This document shows, piece after piece, positions 34,324 to 43,623 of a DNA stretch of 64,000 nt. Position 1 is the first letter of the stretch, and each line of letters starts with the position of its first letter. The notes beneath the pieces were generated by a model that made no database searches, was not told where the DNA came from, and was given only the letters and a program-made list of their open reading frames with translations. The DNA lies in the NCBI GenBank assembly GCA_036381255.1, contig DASVDG010000124.1, forward strand, positions 1 to 64,000. The letters are read 5' to 3'. Origin of the DNA: CALBZE01 sp036381255 (lineage in GTDB: Bacteria > Gemmatimonadota > Gemmatimonadetes > Longimicrobiales > RSA9). The translations under genes were made by a program, and so were the position numbers.

Positions 34324-36323
34324 AGTCCATCGCCAAGTTGAAAGAGCAGGCCCGCCTCCACGAGCAGAAGGAGGAGTGGGAGAAGGCGATTCTCGCGTAC
34401 GAGCAGGCGCTCCGCCTTTCGGAGGAGGGGCCCGGCGAGGCGGAGCTGCAGCTGTTCAACCGGATCGGAGACCTGCACCTCCGGCGCGGCCGCCAGGCCG
34501 ATGCGGTCCGGTGTTACGAACAGGCGGCGGACCGCTACGCGGAGGCGGGCTTCTACAACAACGCCATCGCGCTGTGCAACAAGGCGCTGCGCTATTCGCC
34601 GAATCGCGCGGAGCTGTACCGCAAGCTCGGCCGCTACAGTGGAGCGCAGGGGTTCATCACCGACGCGCGCCGCTATTTCCTGGAATACGCCGAACGGATG
34701 CAGCGGGCCGGCGAGCTCGCCGAGGCGTTCCGCGCGCTCGAGGAGCTCGCGGACCTGGGCGACGACCCGGAGCTGCGCGAGATGCTCGCGCAGCAGCTGG
34801 CGCGACACGGCGAGACCGCGCTCGCGGTGCAGCAGCTTCAGCGGGCGTACGCGCTCCGGTTGGCGGCCGGCGACGGCGCCGCTGCCGAATCGGTGAAGCA
34901 GCGCATCCTCGAGCTCGACCCGGGTGCCGAAGTGTCGGCGTCGAGCGCCGCCGCTCGCGCGCCGGGTGCGGGCGACGGCGGGAGCGCGCAGCTCCCCGGC
35001 CTCGATCTCCAGTCGACGGCTGGCGCCGCGGGGATCGATGCACGGGCCGCCGTGCCCGGCCGGTCCTCCGGAGTCGGGTCCGGCCCACCGCACGACGACT
35101 ACGACGGCGCACTCGAGCTGCCCACGCTCGACGATCCCGAACCGGATGAGGCGCCCGAGCCGCTGCCGCTCCTCGACGGCGACGGTGCGAGGACCGGCGG
35201 AGGGCCGCCGCCCGCCATCGACGTGAATGCGTTCGATCTGACGCTCGATGCGCCGGTGGACGCGGCCGTCGAGCCGGCGCTCGATGCGATGCCGGACCTC
35301 TCCATCGCGCTCGACGGCATGGACGGCGATGCGGGCATCGGCGATGGCGACGGCGCCGTGGACGTCGGCGTCGCCGGCGATGGGCTGGAGGATGCGCGTC
35401 CGGAGCTGGACGTCGGGTTGGACCGGGCGCTCGCCGCCGCGGCGGCGGGGCGCGAAGCCGATGCGCTGGCGGAACTCGGCGCACTCCGGGACCGGCTGCA
35501 CGACGACGGGGCGCTGGAGCGGGCGCTCACGGTCCTCGAGGAGCTCGTCGGCCGGTCGCCCGGGTCGATGGCGGCGCACCAGATGCGCGTCGAACTGGCC
35601 ACCCGTGCCGCCGATCCGGGCCACCTGGTCGAGGCCTACCTCGGCCTCGCCGCGTGCCTGAGCGCTGCCGGCGCACGGGCCAAGGCGGCGGCCGTGTTCG
35701 AGCAGGTGCTTTCCATGGATCCGTCGAACGAGCGGGCGCGGGCCGGCCTGGCCGAGGTCGGCGGGGCCGGCCGTGCACCGACCGCCGCCCGCCCGGCCGC
35801 CGCGGCGCGGGAGGAGTACGTCGACCTCGGCGCGCTCGTCGCGGACGACCTGATGGGCGAGCTGACGGACGGGCAGGGTGCGGTCGGCGCGGGCGCGGGC
35901 GAGGATGCGGATTTCACGGAGCTGCTCTCGCAGTACAAGTCGAAGGCGACCGAGCGGACCGAGGCGGACGACCCCGGCAGCCACTACGACCTCGGCCTTG
36001 CGTTCAAGGAGATGGGGCTGATCGACGAGGCCATCGTCGAGTTCCAGAAGGCGCTGGGCGGAGGCGCGGAGCAGCTCAAGATCTACGAAGAGCTCGGCCA
36101 GTGCTTCATGCTGAAGGAGCAGTACGACCTGGCCGGCAAGATCCTGAGCCGCGCGCTGAAGGTCCCCCGCACGGATGATCGGGAGCTGCTCGGCGTCTAT
36201 TATCACCTGGGCCGGTGCTACGAGGAGCTCGGCCAGCGGGAAGCGGCGCGCGACGCGTTCGAGCGTGTGGTCGACCTGGGCGGCATCTTCCGGGACGTGG
36301 CCGAGAGGCTCGCGCGTCTTTGA
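34320..36323 (+). CDS. TPR-repeat protein with acidic middle
   Basis: 667 residues, no signal peptide. The first 200 residues hold TPR helices (KAILAYEQALRLSEE, LFNRIGDLHLRRGR, YNNAIALCNKALRYSP). A low-complexity acidic stretch (about 205-370) follows, then more TPRs; the last 110 residues (HYDLGLAFKEMGLIDEAIVE, YEELGQCFMLKEQYDLA) are the best-conserved. Probably a scaffold; function unknown. It is coupled to ftcD by ATGA overlap, although nothing suggests a role in histidine use. Shares its plan with the TPR protein at 40210. Confidence 0.7.
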   Translation: MKSIAKLKEQARLHEQKEEWEKAILAYEQALRLSEEGPGEAELQLFNRIGDLHLRRGRQADAVRCYEQAADRYAEAGFYNNAIALCNKALRYSPNRAELYRKLGRYSGAQGFITDARRYFLEYAERMQRAGELAEAFRALEELADLGDDPELREMLAQQLARHGETALAVQQLQRAYALRLAAGDGAAAESVKQRILELDPGAEVSASSAAARAPGAGDGGSAQLPGLDLQSTAGAAGIDARAAVPGRSSGVGSGPPHDDYDGALELPTLDDPEPDEAPEPLPLLDGDGARTGGGPPPAIDVNAFDLTLDAPVDAAVEPALDAMPDLSIALDGMDGDAGIGDGDGAVDVGVAGDGLEDARPELDVGLDRALAAAAAGREADALAELGALRDRLHDDGALERALTVLEELVGRSPGSMAAHQMRVELATRAADPGHLVEAYLGLAACLSAAGARAKAAAVFEQVLSMDPSNERARAGLAEVGGAGRAPTAARPAAAAREEYVDLGALVADDLMGELTDGQGAVGAGAGEDADFTELLSQYKSKATERTEADDPGSHYDLGLAFKEMGLIDEAIVEFQKALGGGAEQLKIYEELGQCFMLKEQYDLAGKILSRALKVPRTDDRELLGVYYHLGRCYEELGQREAARDAFERVVDLGGIFRDVAERLARL

Positions 36324-36348
36324 CAACATGCGTCGAAGCGCGTAGCTT
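36320..36348 (+). promoter_or_regulatory. Promoter for the polyprenyl synthase gene
   Basis: Perfect -35 TTGACA (36320-36325, overlapping the TGA of the previous gene), 17 bp spacer, -10 TAGCTT (36343-36348). Start near 36355, giving a 35-base leader with ribosome binding site GGAGGG at 36381-36386. Confidence 0.65.
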
Positions 36349-36389
36349 GTCGCGCGATCAAACCAGGACAATGGCTCGTTAGGAGGGCG

Positions 36390-37376
36390 ATGCTCCGCAC
36401 GGCGCCGCCGAAGCTCGCGCAGATCCAGGAACCCGTTCACGCCCGGCTCGAGGGGATTACCGAGGAGCTCCGGCGGATCGTGCTTTCGGATTTCCCGGCC
36501 ATCGCGGAGATCAACGACTACCTGCTCCTGGCCCGGGGGAAGCTGTTCCGTCCCACGCTGCTCCTGCTGTCCAACGAAGTGGGCGGCGCGCCCAGCCCCG
36601 AAGCGGAGACGCTCGCCGCCGCCGTGGAGCTGGTCCACCTCGCGACGCTCGTCCACGACGACGCGGTGGACCACTCGGTGCTGCGGCGCGGCATGCCGAC
36701 GGTGAACGCGCTCTGGAACCACCAGAGCGCCATCATCATGGGCGATTACCTCTACAGCCGGTCCGTCAGCGAGCTGACGCGGTTCGACCGGGTCGAGCTG
36801 ATCGGCGTGCTGGCGAAGGCGGCCAACGAGATGAGCGTCGGCGAGATGCGGCAGCTCGTGTCGTGCGACGCCCTGCAATACACCGAGGAGGAATACTACC
36901 GGCTCATCGCTTGCAAGACGGCATCGCTGATGTCCGCGGCGTGCGAAATGGGCGCGCTCGTCGGCGTGGAGCGGTACCGTGAGCCGCTCGCGCGCTTCGG
37001 GCACAACCTGGGGATGGCGTTCCAGATCGTGGACGACCTGCTCGACTACACGGAGAGCGAGGCGGTCACGGGGAAGCCATCCGGCCACGATCTGAGGGAG
37101 CACAAAGTGACGCTCCCGCTCATTGCGGCGCTGGCGGAGATGGGCGGAGAGGCGAGGCGCACGGTCGAGGCCTTCTTCGCGGACCCGGAGCCGACGGATG
37201 AGGGGATCGCGCGGATCGTCGGGCTCGTCCGCGAGCACGGTGGCCTGACCTATGCGCGGGAGCGCGCGCTGGAGTACGGGAGCCGCGCGGAGGAGGCGCT
37301 CGCGCCGCTTCCGCCCGGGGAGGCGACGGACGCGCTCCGTGACGCCATCGCGTACGTCATCGATCGACGGCGGTAG
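36390..37376 (+). CDS. Trans-polyprenyl diphosphate synthase
   Basis: 328-residue isoprenyl diphosphate synthase. First Asp-rich motif DDAVD at residues 90-94 (LVHDDAVDHS), second in FQIVDDLLDY, plus GKLFRPTLLLL. Elongates farnesyl or geranylgeranyl diphosphate with isopentenyl units to a long all-trans chain, typically the side chain of a respiratory quinone (C35-C50). Chain length cannot be read with confidence. Good ribosome binding site GGAGGG. Followed by two small membrane-protein genes, DUF4321 and tatA. Confidence 0.88.
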   Translation: MLRTAPPKLAQIQEPVHARLEGITEELRRIVLSDFPAIAEINDYLLLARGKLFRPTLLLLSNEVGGAPSPEAETLAAAVELVHLATLVHDDAVDHSVLRRGMPTVNALWNHQSAIIMGDYLYSRSVSELTRFDRVELIGVLAKAANEMSVGEMRQLVSCDALQYTEEEYYRLIACKTASLMSAACEMGALVGVERYREPLARFGHNLGMAFQIVDDLLDYTESEAVTGKPSGHDLREHKVTLPLIAALAEMGGEARRTVEAFFADPEPTDEGIARIVGLVREHGGLTYARERALEYGSRAEEALAPLPPGEATDALRDAIAYVIDRRR

Positions 37377-37409
37377 TCGCATGGAACCTCAATTTCTCGT
37401 GGCTGTACG

Positions 37410-37685
37410 ATGATCGGCTCGCGACGGCGGAGCTGGGGGCGGCTGCTCCTGGGAATCGTGGTCGGCCTGTTCCTCGGCGCGCTCTTCACGAAGCTGGCCG
37501 TGCTCTACATGCCCGAGAGCGCGACGCGCCGGTTCCTGACGACTTCGATTTCCGCGTCGTTGGGGCCGCTCGCGATCGATCTGCTCGCCGTGGCGGTCGT
37601 GCTCGGTCCACTGACGATCAATCTGAACGTACTCAGCCTGGTAGGCATCCTGCTGGTCGCGCTCGTGGTGCGTTCTTGGCTATAG
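37410..37685 (+). CDS. DUF4321 small membrane protein
   Basis: 91 residues with two hydrophobic segments (LLLGIVVGLFLGALFTKL and the C-terminal VLSLVGILLVALVVRSW). Between them, ESATRRFLTTSIS and DLLAVAVVLGPLTINLNVL match the pattern of the small DUF4321 family as I remember it. Function unknown. Lies 33 bases after the polyprenyl synthase gene and 22 before tatA. Confidence 0.7.
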   Translation: MIGSRRRSWGRLLLGIVVGLFLGALFTKLAVLYMPESATRRFLTTSISASLGPLAIDLLAVAVVLGPLTINLNVLSLVGILLVALVVRSWL

Positions 37686-37707
37686 AATTCAACGCGGAGT
37701 TGGTGCC

Positions 37708-37971
37708 ATGCCATTCGGCGGCCTGGGGATCTGGGAGGTCCTCCTCATTCTGCTGGTCCTCCTGCTCGTGTTCGGCCCGCGGCGCCTGCCGGAGCTCGGC
37801 GGCGCGCTCGGCAAGGGGATCCGGGAGTTCCGGCGCTCGATCACCGACATCCGGTCGGAGATTTCGCAGGCGGGCTCGGACAGGAAGGAGCTGAACCCGG
37901 CCAAGCCGGCCGCGACGGGCGGCGAGGCGAAGGCCCGGGATGCGGAGCAGGCGAGCGCGAAAGAAGGCTGA
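37708..37971 (+). CDS. tatA: Twin-arginine translocase subunit TatA
   Basis: 87 residues: one N-terminal membrane helix (IWEVLLILLVLLLVFGPRRL), the FGPRRLPELG hinge, an amphipathic helix (GALGKGIREFRRSI) and a polar, disordered tail. Forms the pore-like component with TatC (26640). Ribosome binding site GGAG at 37696-37699. Two stem-loops follow before the convergent ppiD gene. Confidence 0.93.
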   Translation: MPFGGLGIWEVLLILLVLLLVFGPRRLPELGGALGKGIREFRRSITDIRSEISQAGSDRKELNPAKPAATGGEAKARDAEQASAKEG

Positions 37972-38038
37972 GCGAACGCCGGGCGACCACGACGAGAGCG
38001 ATCAAGGGGCGCCGCGCCCCGACCGAGTCGCGATGAAA

Positions 38039-38071
38039 GGAGGCCCGGTGCCGGTTCGGCACCGGGCCTCC
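38039..38071. terminator. Strong hairpin after tatA
   Basis: Perfect 15 bp stem (38039-38053 with 38057-38071, beginning GGAGGCCCGG) and a 3 nt loop. Little T downstream on the plus strand (ACGTCTTGG); on the minus strand the hairpin is followed by TTTC. Together with the next hairpin it separates convergent tatA and ppiD. A smaller stem GGGGCG/CGCCCC precedes it at 38007-38021. Confidence 0.7.
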
Positions 38072-38117
38072 ACGTCTTGGCGGGAGCCCCGTGGCCCGGT
38101 GGTCGCCGCGCCGATGC

Positions 38118-38151
38118 AAAACGCCCCCGGCCGTCGTCCCGGCCGGGGGCG
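38118..38151 (-). terminator. Intrinsic terminator for ppiD
   Basis: On the minus strand: 12 bp perfect stem (38151-38140 with 38133-38122), 6 nt loop, then TTTT (38121-38118). It lies 31 bases after the ppiD stop. Confidence 0.8.
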
Positions 38152-38181
38152 CTCGGGTGTCCGGCGACGGCCGGGCCCGCG

Positions 38182-39999
38182 CTACGCTTCCGTCCGTGGG
38201 CCGCGCAGGACCGCGTCGCGATGGTCGACGATGTCCGCCTGCTCCTTCAGCGCGGCCAGGAACCGGGTCCAGCGCTGCTGCTCCATCCCCGCGGCGACGC
38301 GGGCGCGGAGCGTTTCCTTCTGCTCCTCGAACGCGGCGCTGTCGGCCGGCACCTTCTCGGTCGTCTGGATGATGTACAGCGAGCCGTTCGCCTCGACCAG
38401 GCCGCTGGTCTCGCCGGCCTCGAGGCCGAACGCGGTGCCGATCGCCGCGTTCGCCCGGCCGAGCCCGGGCACGAAATCGCTCCGGCTGAACGGCCCGGCC
38501 TCGCGGAGCTCGATGCCCCGGGCGTCGGCGACCTCCTCGAGCGAGGCGCCGCCGCGGAGCTGGTCGACCAGCTCGCGTCCGATCTGGCGCGCCTTCTCCA
38601 GCGTCTTCTCGCCCATGAGGCGGGAGCGGATCCCCGTCGCCGCTTCCTCGAACGAGAAGATCCCTTCCGGGACACGCTCGATCAACTCGAACATGTAGAA
38701 CGCGCGGGGCGTCTCGAACACCGGGCTCACGTCGCCTGGCTCGGCCTCGTAGAACGCCCAGTCGGCGCCGTCGTAGACCTGGCCGAGCCCGGCGACGAGC
38801 GGAAGCTCCAGGTTGAAGGCGGCCGTGCGCGTGCTCAGGCCGAACTCCGCGGCGGCCTCCTCCAGCGACCGCGTCTCGCCGAGCACCTCCAGCGAGTCGG
38901 CCCGGTCGAGGAGCGCGATCTCACTCTCCTCGGTCCGCTCGATCGGGATCAGGATGTGGCGCGCGTGCGCCTCATCGGCCGTGCGGCTCAGCACCTGGAT
39001 GATGTGGAAGCCGAACGGCGTCTGCACCGGCTCGCTGACCCGCCGCAGCGGCAGCGACCAGACGGCCTGCTCGAACGCGGGCGTCATCACGCCCTTGCCG
39101 AACGTGCCCAGGTCGCCGCCCTTCGCCGCCGAGACCGAGTCCGCCGACTCGCGCTGCGCGACTTCGGCGAAGTCCGCGCCGTCCAGGATCTCGCGCCGGA
39201 TCTCCGCCACCCGCTCGCGTGCCGCGGCCGTGTCCGCCGGCGTCGGCGACTTGTCGAGCACGGTCAGCCGAACCTCGGCGCGCGCCGGGCGCACGAACTC
39301 CTCGCGGTGCTCGTCGTAGTACGCCCGGACCTCCTCGTCGGTCACCGTGACCGTGCCGTCGGGCACCACCGCGTCGGGATCCAGCGCAAGATAGCGGACG
39401 CGCACCTGCTCGTTCTGGTCCCGCCAGGCGCGCCACAGCTCCGCGTCCGAGACGAAGCCGCCGGAGACGACCTGCCGGTACAGCTTGTTGCGCGGGATCA
39501 TCTGGCGGTAGTACGCCTCGAGCTGAAGCAGCAGCATCGGATCGCCCGACGAGGCGAGGAACTGCTCGTACTTCTCGGGATCGAACTGGCCGTCCGTCTG
39601 GAAGAGCGGGTTGGTGAAGAACTCCGGCGGCGGCGCCATCCGCGCGGCCTGGCGGATCTCCCGGTCCGACGCCTCGAGGCCGCGCTCGCGCACTTCCTGG
39701 CTCAACAGCCGGTCGAGCACGACCTGCTCCCAGGCGGCATCCTCGAGCTGGCGCGTCTGCGCCGGCGTCAGCGGGCCGTCCTGTAGCTGGCTCTGCTGCT
39801 CGTAAAGGCCGTTGTAGACCCGGATGTACTCCTCGTAGGAGATCGGCTCCCCGTTGACGCGGCCGACCTCGCCGCCGCTGGCCTGGGCGCTGCTGCGCCC
39901 GCTGAGGTCCATCCCCCACTCGAAGACCATGAGTCCCACGAAGGCGAGTGCCGTGACCAGCATGATCACCTTCGTGTTCTCACGCATTGTGCGCATCAT
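38182..39999 (-). CDS. ppiD: PpiD/SurA-type membrane-anchored peptidyl-prolyl isomerase
   Basis: 605-residue periplasmic foldase held by an N-terminal membrane helix (VIMLVTALAFVGLMVFEWG). A SurA_N-type chaperone region (about 45-200) is followed by a parvulin-like domain around residues 260-360 (AAKGGDLGTFGKGVMTPAFE, then PVQTPFGFHIIQV, the parvulin signature). A second, divergent parvulin-like segment follows (HARHILIPIE). Likely helps outer-membrane and periplasmic proteins leaving SecYEG. Two adjacent ATG codons start the gene; GGGAG is 10 bases upstream. Confidence 0.88.
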   Translation of the reverse strand: MMRTMRENTKVIMLVTALAFVGLMVFEWGMDLSGRSSAQASGGEVGRVNGEPISYEEYIRVYNGLYEQQSQLQDGPLTPAQTRQLEDAAWEQVVLDRLLSQEVRERGLEASDREIRQAARMAPPPEFFTNPLFQTDGQFDPEKYEQFLASSGDPMLLLQLEAYYRQMIPRNKLYRQVVSGGFVSDAELWRAWRDQNEQVRVRYLALDPDAVVPDGTVTVTDEEVRAYYDEHREEFVRPARAEVRLTVLDKSPTPADTAAARERVAEIRREILDGADFAEVAQRESADSVSAAKGGDLGTFGKGVMTPAFEQAVWSLPLRRVSEPVQTPFGFHIIQVLSRTADEAHARHILIPIERTEESEIALLDRADSLEVLGETRSLEEAAAEFGLSTRTAAFNLELPLVAGLGQVYDGADWAFYEAEPGDVSPVFETPRAFYMFELIERVPEGIFSFEEAATGIRSRLMGEKTLEKARQIGRELVDQLRGGASLEEVADARGIELREAGPFSRSDFVPGLGRANAAIGTAFGLEAGETSGLVEANGSLYIIQTTEKVPADSAAFEEQKETLRARVAAGMEQQRWTRFLAALKEQADIVDHRDAVLRGPRTEA

Positions 40000-40032
40000 A
40001 GGCCGGCTGCTCCCACCACCTTGCGGCGACTG

Positions 40033-40060
40033 AAAATAGGGATTACGCGAAAGCTTGAAA
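40033..40060 (-). promoter_or_regulatory. Possible ppiD promoter
   Basis: Minus strand: TTTCAA (40060-40055), 16 bp spacer, TATTTT (40038-40033). Lies in the only clearly A+T-rich stretch of the 210-base divergent gap 40000-40209, 34 bases before the start codon. Confidence 0.4.
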
Positions 40061-40129
40061 TTTAACCGTCCGCGGTGGTAGTTTCAACCCGACACCGGTG
40101 TGGAGGTTCCCGAAGGCCGGGTGGGCGCG

Positions 40130-40159
40130 TTGACACGCGTCCGCGGGCGTTTCTATCTT
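40130..40159 (+). promoter_or_regulatory. Promoter for the TPR-aroQ-acc-ftsK block
   Basis: Perfect -35 TTGACA (40130-40135), 18 bp spacer, -10 TATCTT (40154-40159). Start near 40166, leaving a 44-base leader before ATG 40210, with AAGGG at 40204-40208 close to the start. Confidence 0.65.
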
Positions 40160-40209
40160 CTTCACCTCGCCGATACACTTGCCGCGCAATCTCCGTGGAG
40201 TCTAAGGGC

Positions 40210-42528
40210 ATGGCGGATCCCCATCGCGACGAGATCGCGAAACTGGAAGCGCTGTTTGCGGCGAATCCGGAAGGACGCATCTTCACGCACCTGGCCGAGG
40301 CGTACCGGAAGGCGGGCGAGCTGGAGCGGGCGCGGGAGACGGTGGAGCGGGGATTGGAGCGGCACGCGGATTACCCGAGCGCGCACGTGGTGCTCGGTCG
40401 GGTGCTGGAGGACCTGGGTGACGCGGCGGGGGCGGAGCGGGCGTTCCGACGGGTGCTGGAGCTGGACCCAGAGAACCGGGTCGCGCTGCGTGAGCTCGGC
40501 GACATTGAACGGGCGTCCGGTCGAGCCGCCGAGGCGTTGGAGCACTATCGCGCGATCCTGCTGCTCGATCCGAACGACGCGGAGGTGGCGGACCTGGCGC
40601 GGGCGGTCGAGGAGGAGGCCGGGGTCGGCGGCGCGGCGGCGGCCGCGGACGACCTGGGCTTCGAGCCGACGGCCTACGGGGAGATCGATCCGCTGCCGGC
40701 GCTCGGCGGCGGGATCGAGGGCGCGGCGGACGAGACGGATTCGGCCGTGGCGGGCGTAGGCGAAGCGGCGGGCGACGGTCTGGTGCTCGACATCGACCCG
40801 GCCGGCCTCGGGCTCGAGGCAGTCGATCTCGGGGTCGGCGGCGCGGATCTCGGGCTGGACGTCGTCGGGGGTGCGGGCGACGGGGGTTCGGCTGGGGACA
40901 TCGACGGCGACGCCGATGGCTTCGCGGCTCTCGAGATCCCCGGCCTCGACGCGGGGAGCGCGGTGGACGACGGTGACGGGTACGACGCGGGGGTGGTGAC
41001 GGAAACGATGGCCGACCTGTACGCACAGCAGGGGCTGTATCAGAAGGCCGCGGATGTGTATCGCGAGCTCCTGCGCACGCGGGTCGGCGACGCGGGGCTC
41101 GAGGCGAAGCTGCGCGAGGCGGAGGCGCAAGCCGCGAACACGGCGGGCCCGGAGGTCGGCGAGCCGGGAGCGGAGCTGGACATCGGCCTGGGCTTCGGAT
41201 TCGATGACGGCCCGGACCCCGGTCCCGATGCCGCTCCGGATGGCGGTCCGGATGCGGGGCTCGACATGGGTCTGGATGCGGCGTGGCTGATGACGGAGGA
41301 GCCGGCGGGCGGCGAGTCGGCGGATCCCGGCGCGGATGCCGCGATCCTGGAGGTGGCGGGGCTCGACGGTCCGGGCCCCGCGGGCGCGGTGGAGGCCGAT
41401 CCGCTGGGTGGGCTCGAGATCTCCGGGCTCGACGGGCTCGGGGAGGCCGGTGCGGTCGCGGAGGCGGCGTCGTCGGCGGAGGGCGAGCCGCTGCCGGAGC
41501 TCGAGCCGCTCCCCGAACTCGAGCCGCTGGCGGGGCTGGAACCGTCGCCCGGGATCGATCCGGGCGCGGGTCGGGAACCGGCCGCGGGCGCCGATCCGCT
41601 GGCGGGCGTCGATCCGCTGGTGAGCGTCGATCCGCTGGTGAGCGTCGATCCGCTGACGGGCGTCGATGGGCCAGCCGCGTCGGGTGCGGGGGATGTGGCG
41701 GAACCGGGGGTTGCGGAGTCATCGGGAGGGGTGGCCGCGCCCGAGGCCACGCCCGAGGGGCTGGACGCCGCGGACGCGTCGGATGATGTTCCGGGGCGTC
41801 CGTCGCAGGCGGAGGTCGACTGGATCCGGCAGAGCCTGGAAGGCGGGGAGTCGGCGGAAGCGGGTGCCGGGCCGGCCGGAGAGGGCGGGGAGGAGTCGGC
41901 GTCGCTCCCGGAGCTCACACTGTCGGATTCGGACGTGGCGCCGTGGGGCGCCGGCGCCGATGGACCGGCGGAATCGGCTCCCGACGGGGCGGTCGCCGGC
42001 GAGATGGTCCCCGAGCTGGTGCTGTCGGAGCTGGACCTGGCCGCGGCCGAGCCCGAGAGCGGCGGTGCGGGCCCGCTCGAGGCCGCTGCGTCGGCCGCGG
42101 CCGGGGGTGCCGGGTCGGCGTCGGCGTCGTCCGAGCCGACGATCGGGGAGTATCTGAAGGCGCTCCTCGCGTTCGGCGGGCCGGCGGAGGCGGCTGCGGC
42201 CGCGGCGGCGCCGGGCGGCGGAGCGGCGCCGGGTGGCGAGCCCGCTGCCGACGACGGCGTGATCGTCCTCGACGAGGGCGCGATCGTGGGCGAGGGGACG
42301 GACGGTCCCGACGAGTTCGACCGGCTCTTCGGCGGGGCGCCGTCGTCGCCATCGTCGCCGGCCGGGGATGCGGCGGGCGCCGGGGCGCCGGGCGTAGCCG
42401 CAGGTGTGGCGGGGGCGGCAGCGTCCGAAGCCGCGCCGTCGCCGGGGCAGGGGGGTGCGGAATCGGATGAGGAGGACGACGAGGACCTGGAGATGTTCCG
42501 AGCGTGGCTTCAGAACCTGAAGCATTGA
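40210..42528 (+). CDS. TPR protein with long acidic low-complexity region
   Basis: 772 residues, cytoplasmic. The first 140 residues are TPRs (GRIFTHLAEAYRKAGELERA, DYPSAHVVLGRVLEDLG, NRVALRELGDIERASGR). A further TPR pair lies around residues 260-300 (ETMADLYAQQGLYQKAADVY). The rest is Asp/Gly/Ala/Pro-rich and ends in a conserved-looking peptide, DLEMFRAWLQNLKH. An 18-bp unit is repeated three times at 41606-41659, encoding VDPLVS. Same plan as the 34320 protein. TPR proteins with this acidic spacer and C-terminal peptide occur near gliding or polarity genes in other phyla, but no function is proven. Confidence 0.65.
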   Translation: MADPHRDEIAKLEALFAANPEGRIFTHLAEAYRKAGELERARETVERGLERHADYPSAHVVLGRVLEDLGDAAGAERAFRRVLELDPENRVALRELGDIERASGRAAEALEHYRAILLLDPNDAEVADLARAVEEEAGVGGAAAAADDLGFEPTAYGEIDPLPALGGGIEGAADETDSAVAGVGEAAGDGLVLDIDPAGLGLEAVDLGVGGADLGLDVVGGAGDGGSAGDIDGDADGFAALEIPGLDAGSAVDDGDGYDAGVVTETMADLYAQQGLYQKAADVYRELLRTRVGDAGLEAKLREAEAQAANTAGPEVGEPGAELDIGLGFGFDDGPDPGPDAAPDGGPDAGLDMGLDAAWLMTEEPAGGESADPGADAAILEVAGLDGPGPAGAVEADPLGGLEISGLDGLGEAGAVAEAASSAEGEPLPELEPLPELEPLAGLEPSPGIDPGAGREPAAGADPLAGVDPLVSVDPLVSVDPLTGVDGPAASGAGDVAEPGVAESSGGVAAPEATPEGLDAADASDDVPGRPSQAEVDWIRQSLEGGESAEAGAGPAGEGGEESASLPELTLSDSDVAPWGAGADGPAESAPDGAVAGEMVPELVLSELDLAAAEPESGGAGPLEAAASAAAGGAGSASASSEPTIGEYLKALLAFGGPAEAAAAAAAPGGGAAPGGEPAADDGVIVLDEGAIVGEGTDGPDEFDRLFGGAPSSPSSPAGDAAGAGAPGVAAGVAGAAASEAAPSPGQGGAESDEEDDEDLEMFRAWLQNLKH

Positions 42529-42965
42529 CGGTCGGCGTCCTGCACGGTCCGAACCTGAATCTCCTGGGTCGGCGCGAGCCGGAGGTGTACGGCCGGGTCA
42601 CGCTCGAGGAGATCGACGGGCGTCTGGCGAGTCTGGCCGCGGAGCTTGGGGTCGCGGTCGAGTGCTACCAGGCGAACGGGGAGGGCGAGCTGATCGACCG
42701 GGTCCAGGAGCTCGGCGATCGGGTCGCCGGCTTTGTGGTGAACGCGGGGGCCTACACCCATACGAGCATCGCGCTGCTGGATGCGCTGGTGGGGGTCGGG
42801 CGTCCTTTCGTGGAGGTGCATCTCTCGAACGTCTACGCGCGAGAGTCGTTCCGGCACCGCTCGTTGCTGGCGCCCCGTTCGGTCGGGGTGGTCTGCGGGT
42901 TCGGCGCCGAGAGCTATCTGCTGGGGCTGCGTGGCCTCGTGGCGCGGCTGCGAGCGCGCGGCTGA
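42504..42965 (+). CDS. aroQ: 3-dehydroquinate dehydratase, type II
   Basis: Third shikimate-pathway enzyme, dehydrating 3-dehydroquinate. Type II fold signature: HGPNLNLLGRREPEVYG (the Tyr is catalytic), YQANGEGELIDRVQE, NAGAYTHTSIALLDAL and VEVHLSNVYARE. 153 residues with GTG 42504; TTG 42525, which overlaps the preceding stop, is the alternative start and would give a family-typical N-terminus (MTVGVLHGPNLNLLG). Either way it overlaps the end of the TPR gene. Confidence 0.93.
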   Translation: MASEPEALTVGVLHGPNLNLLGRREPEVYGRVTLEEIDGRLASLAAELGVAVECYQANGEGELIDRVQELGDRVAGFVVNAGAYTHTSIALLDALVGVGRPFVEVHLSNVYARESFRHRSLLAPRSVGVVCGFGAESYLLGLRGLVARLRARG

Positions 42966-42992
42966 CGTTCGGGAACCGAGGGAGGGAGTGCA

Positions 42993-43610
42993 ATGCCAGC
43001 TACGGGAGGAAAGCGGTCGGGCCGGAGCGGGAAGAACTCCGCGAAGGGGGCCGAGGCGAGTCGGAACGGGCCGGGCGCGGTGGACTCCGCGGCCACGGGC
43101 CGGGTGCTCATGGACCTCGATTTCGTCCGCGGGCTGATCGCCGCCGTGGACGAGAGCGGGATCGACTCACTGGAGATCTATCGGGCGGGGACGCGGATCC
43201 GGATCGCGAAGACGCCGGCGGCGCAGGGCGCGCCGGTGATGGCGGTCGCGCCGCCCGCGCCCGGGGTGGGCGCCGCGCCGGCGCCGGCCCCGGCCGCCCC
43301 GGCGCCGGCCGCGCCGGCGGCGGAGGCGGCGGCAGAGGCGCCGACGGAGGCGCCGCCGTCGAACCTGATCGAGGTGAAGTCGCCGATGGTGGGGACGTTC
43401 TACCGTGCGCCGGCGCCGGAGGCGCCGCCGTACGTGGAAGTCGGCAGCCGGGTCGGCAAGGGTCAGACGCTGTGCATCCTGGAAGCGATGAAGCTCATGA
43501 ACGAGCTGGAGTCGGAAGTCGACGGGGTGGTGCGCGAGATCCTGGTGTCGAACGCGGAGCCGGTGGAGTACGGGCAGGTGCTGTTCCGGATCGAGCCGGT
43601 CGGGGCGTAG
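42993..43610 (+). CDS. accB: Biotin carboxyl carrier protein of acetyl-CoA carboxylase
   Basis: 205 residues. The biotinylated lysine is Lys167 in ILEAMKLMNE. The C-terminal biotinyl domain starts near SPMVGTFYRAPAPEA; before it is the usual Ala/Pro hinge, here about 55 residues. The N-terminus has an extra 35-residue Gly/Ser/Lys-rich stretch before the conserved DLDFVRGLI helix. Ribosome binding site GGGAGGGAG. Fatty-acid synthesis entry step with AccC, 13 bases downstream; accA/accD are elsewhere. Confidence 0.95.
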   Translation: MPATGGKRSGRSGKNSAKGAEASRNGPGAVDSAATGRVLMDLDFVRGLIAAVDESGIDSLEIYRAGTRIRIAKTPAAQGAPVMAVAPPAPGVGAAPAPAPAAPAPAAPAAEAAAEAPTEAPPSNLIEVKSPMVGTFYRAPAPEAPPYVEVGSRVGKGQTLCILEAMKLMNELESEVDGVVREILVSNAEPVEYGQVLFRIEPVGA

Positions 43611-43623
43611 GGCGGCGCGATCC

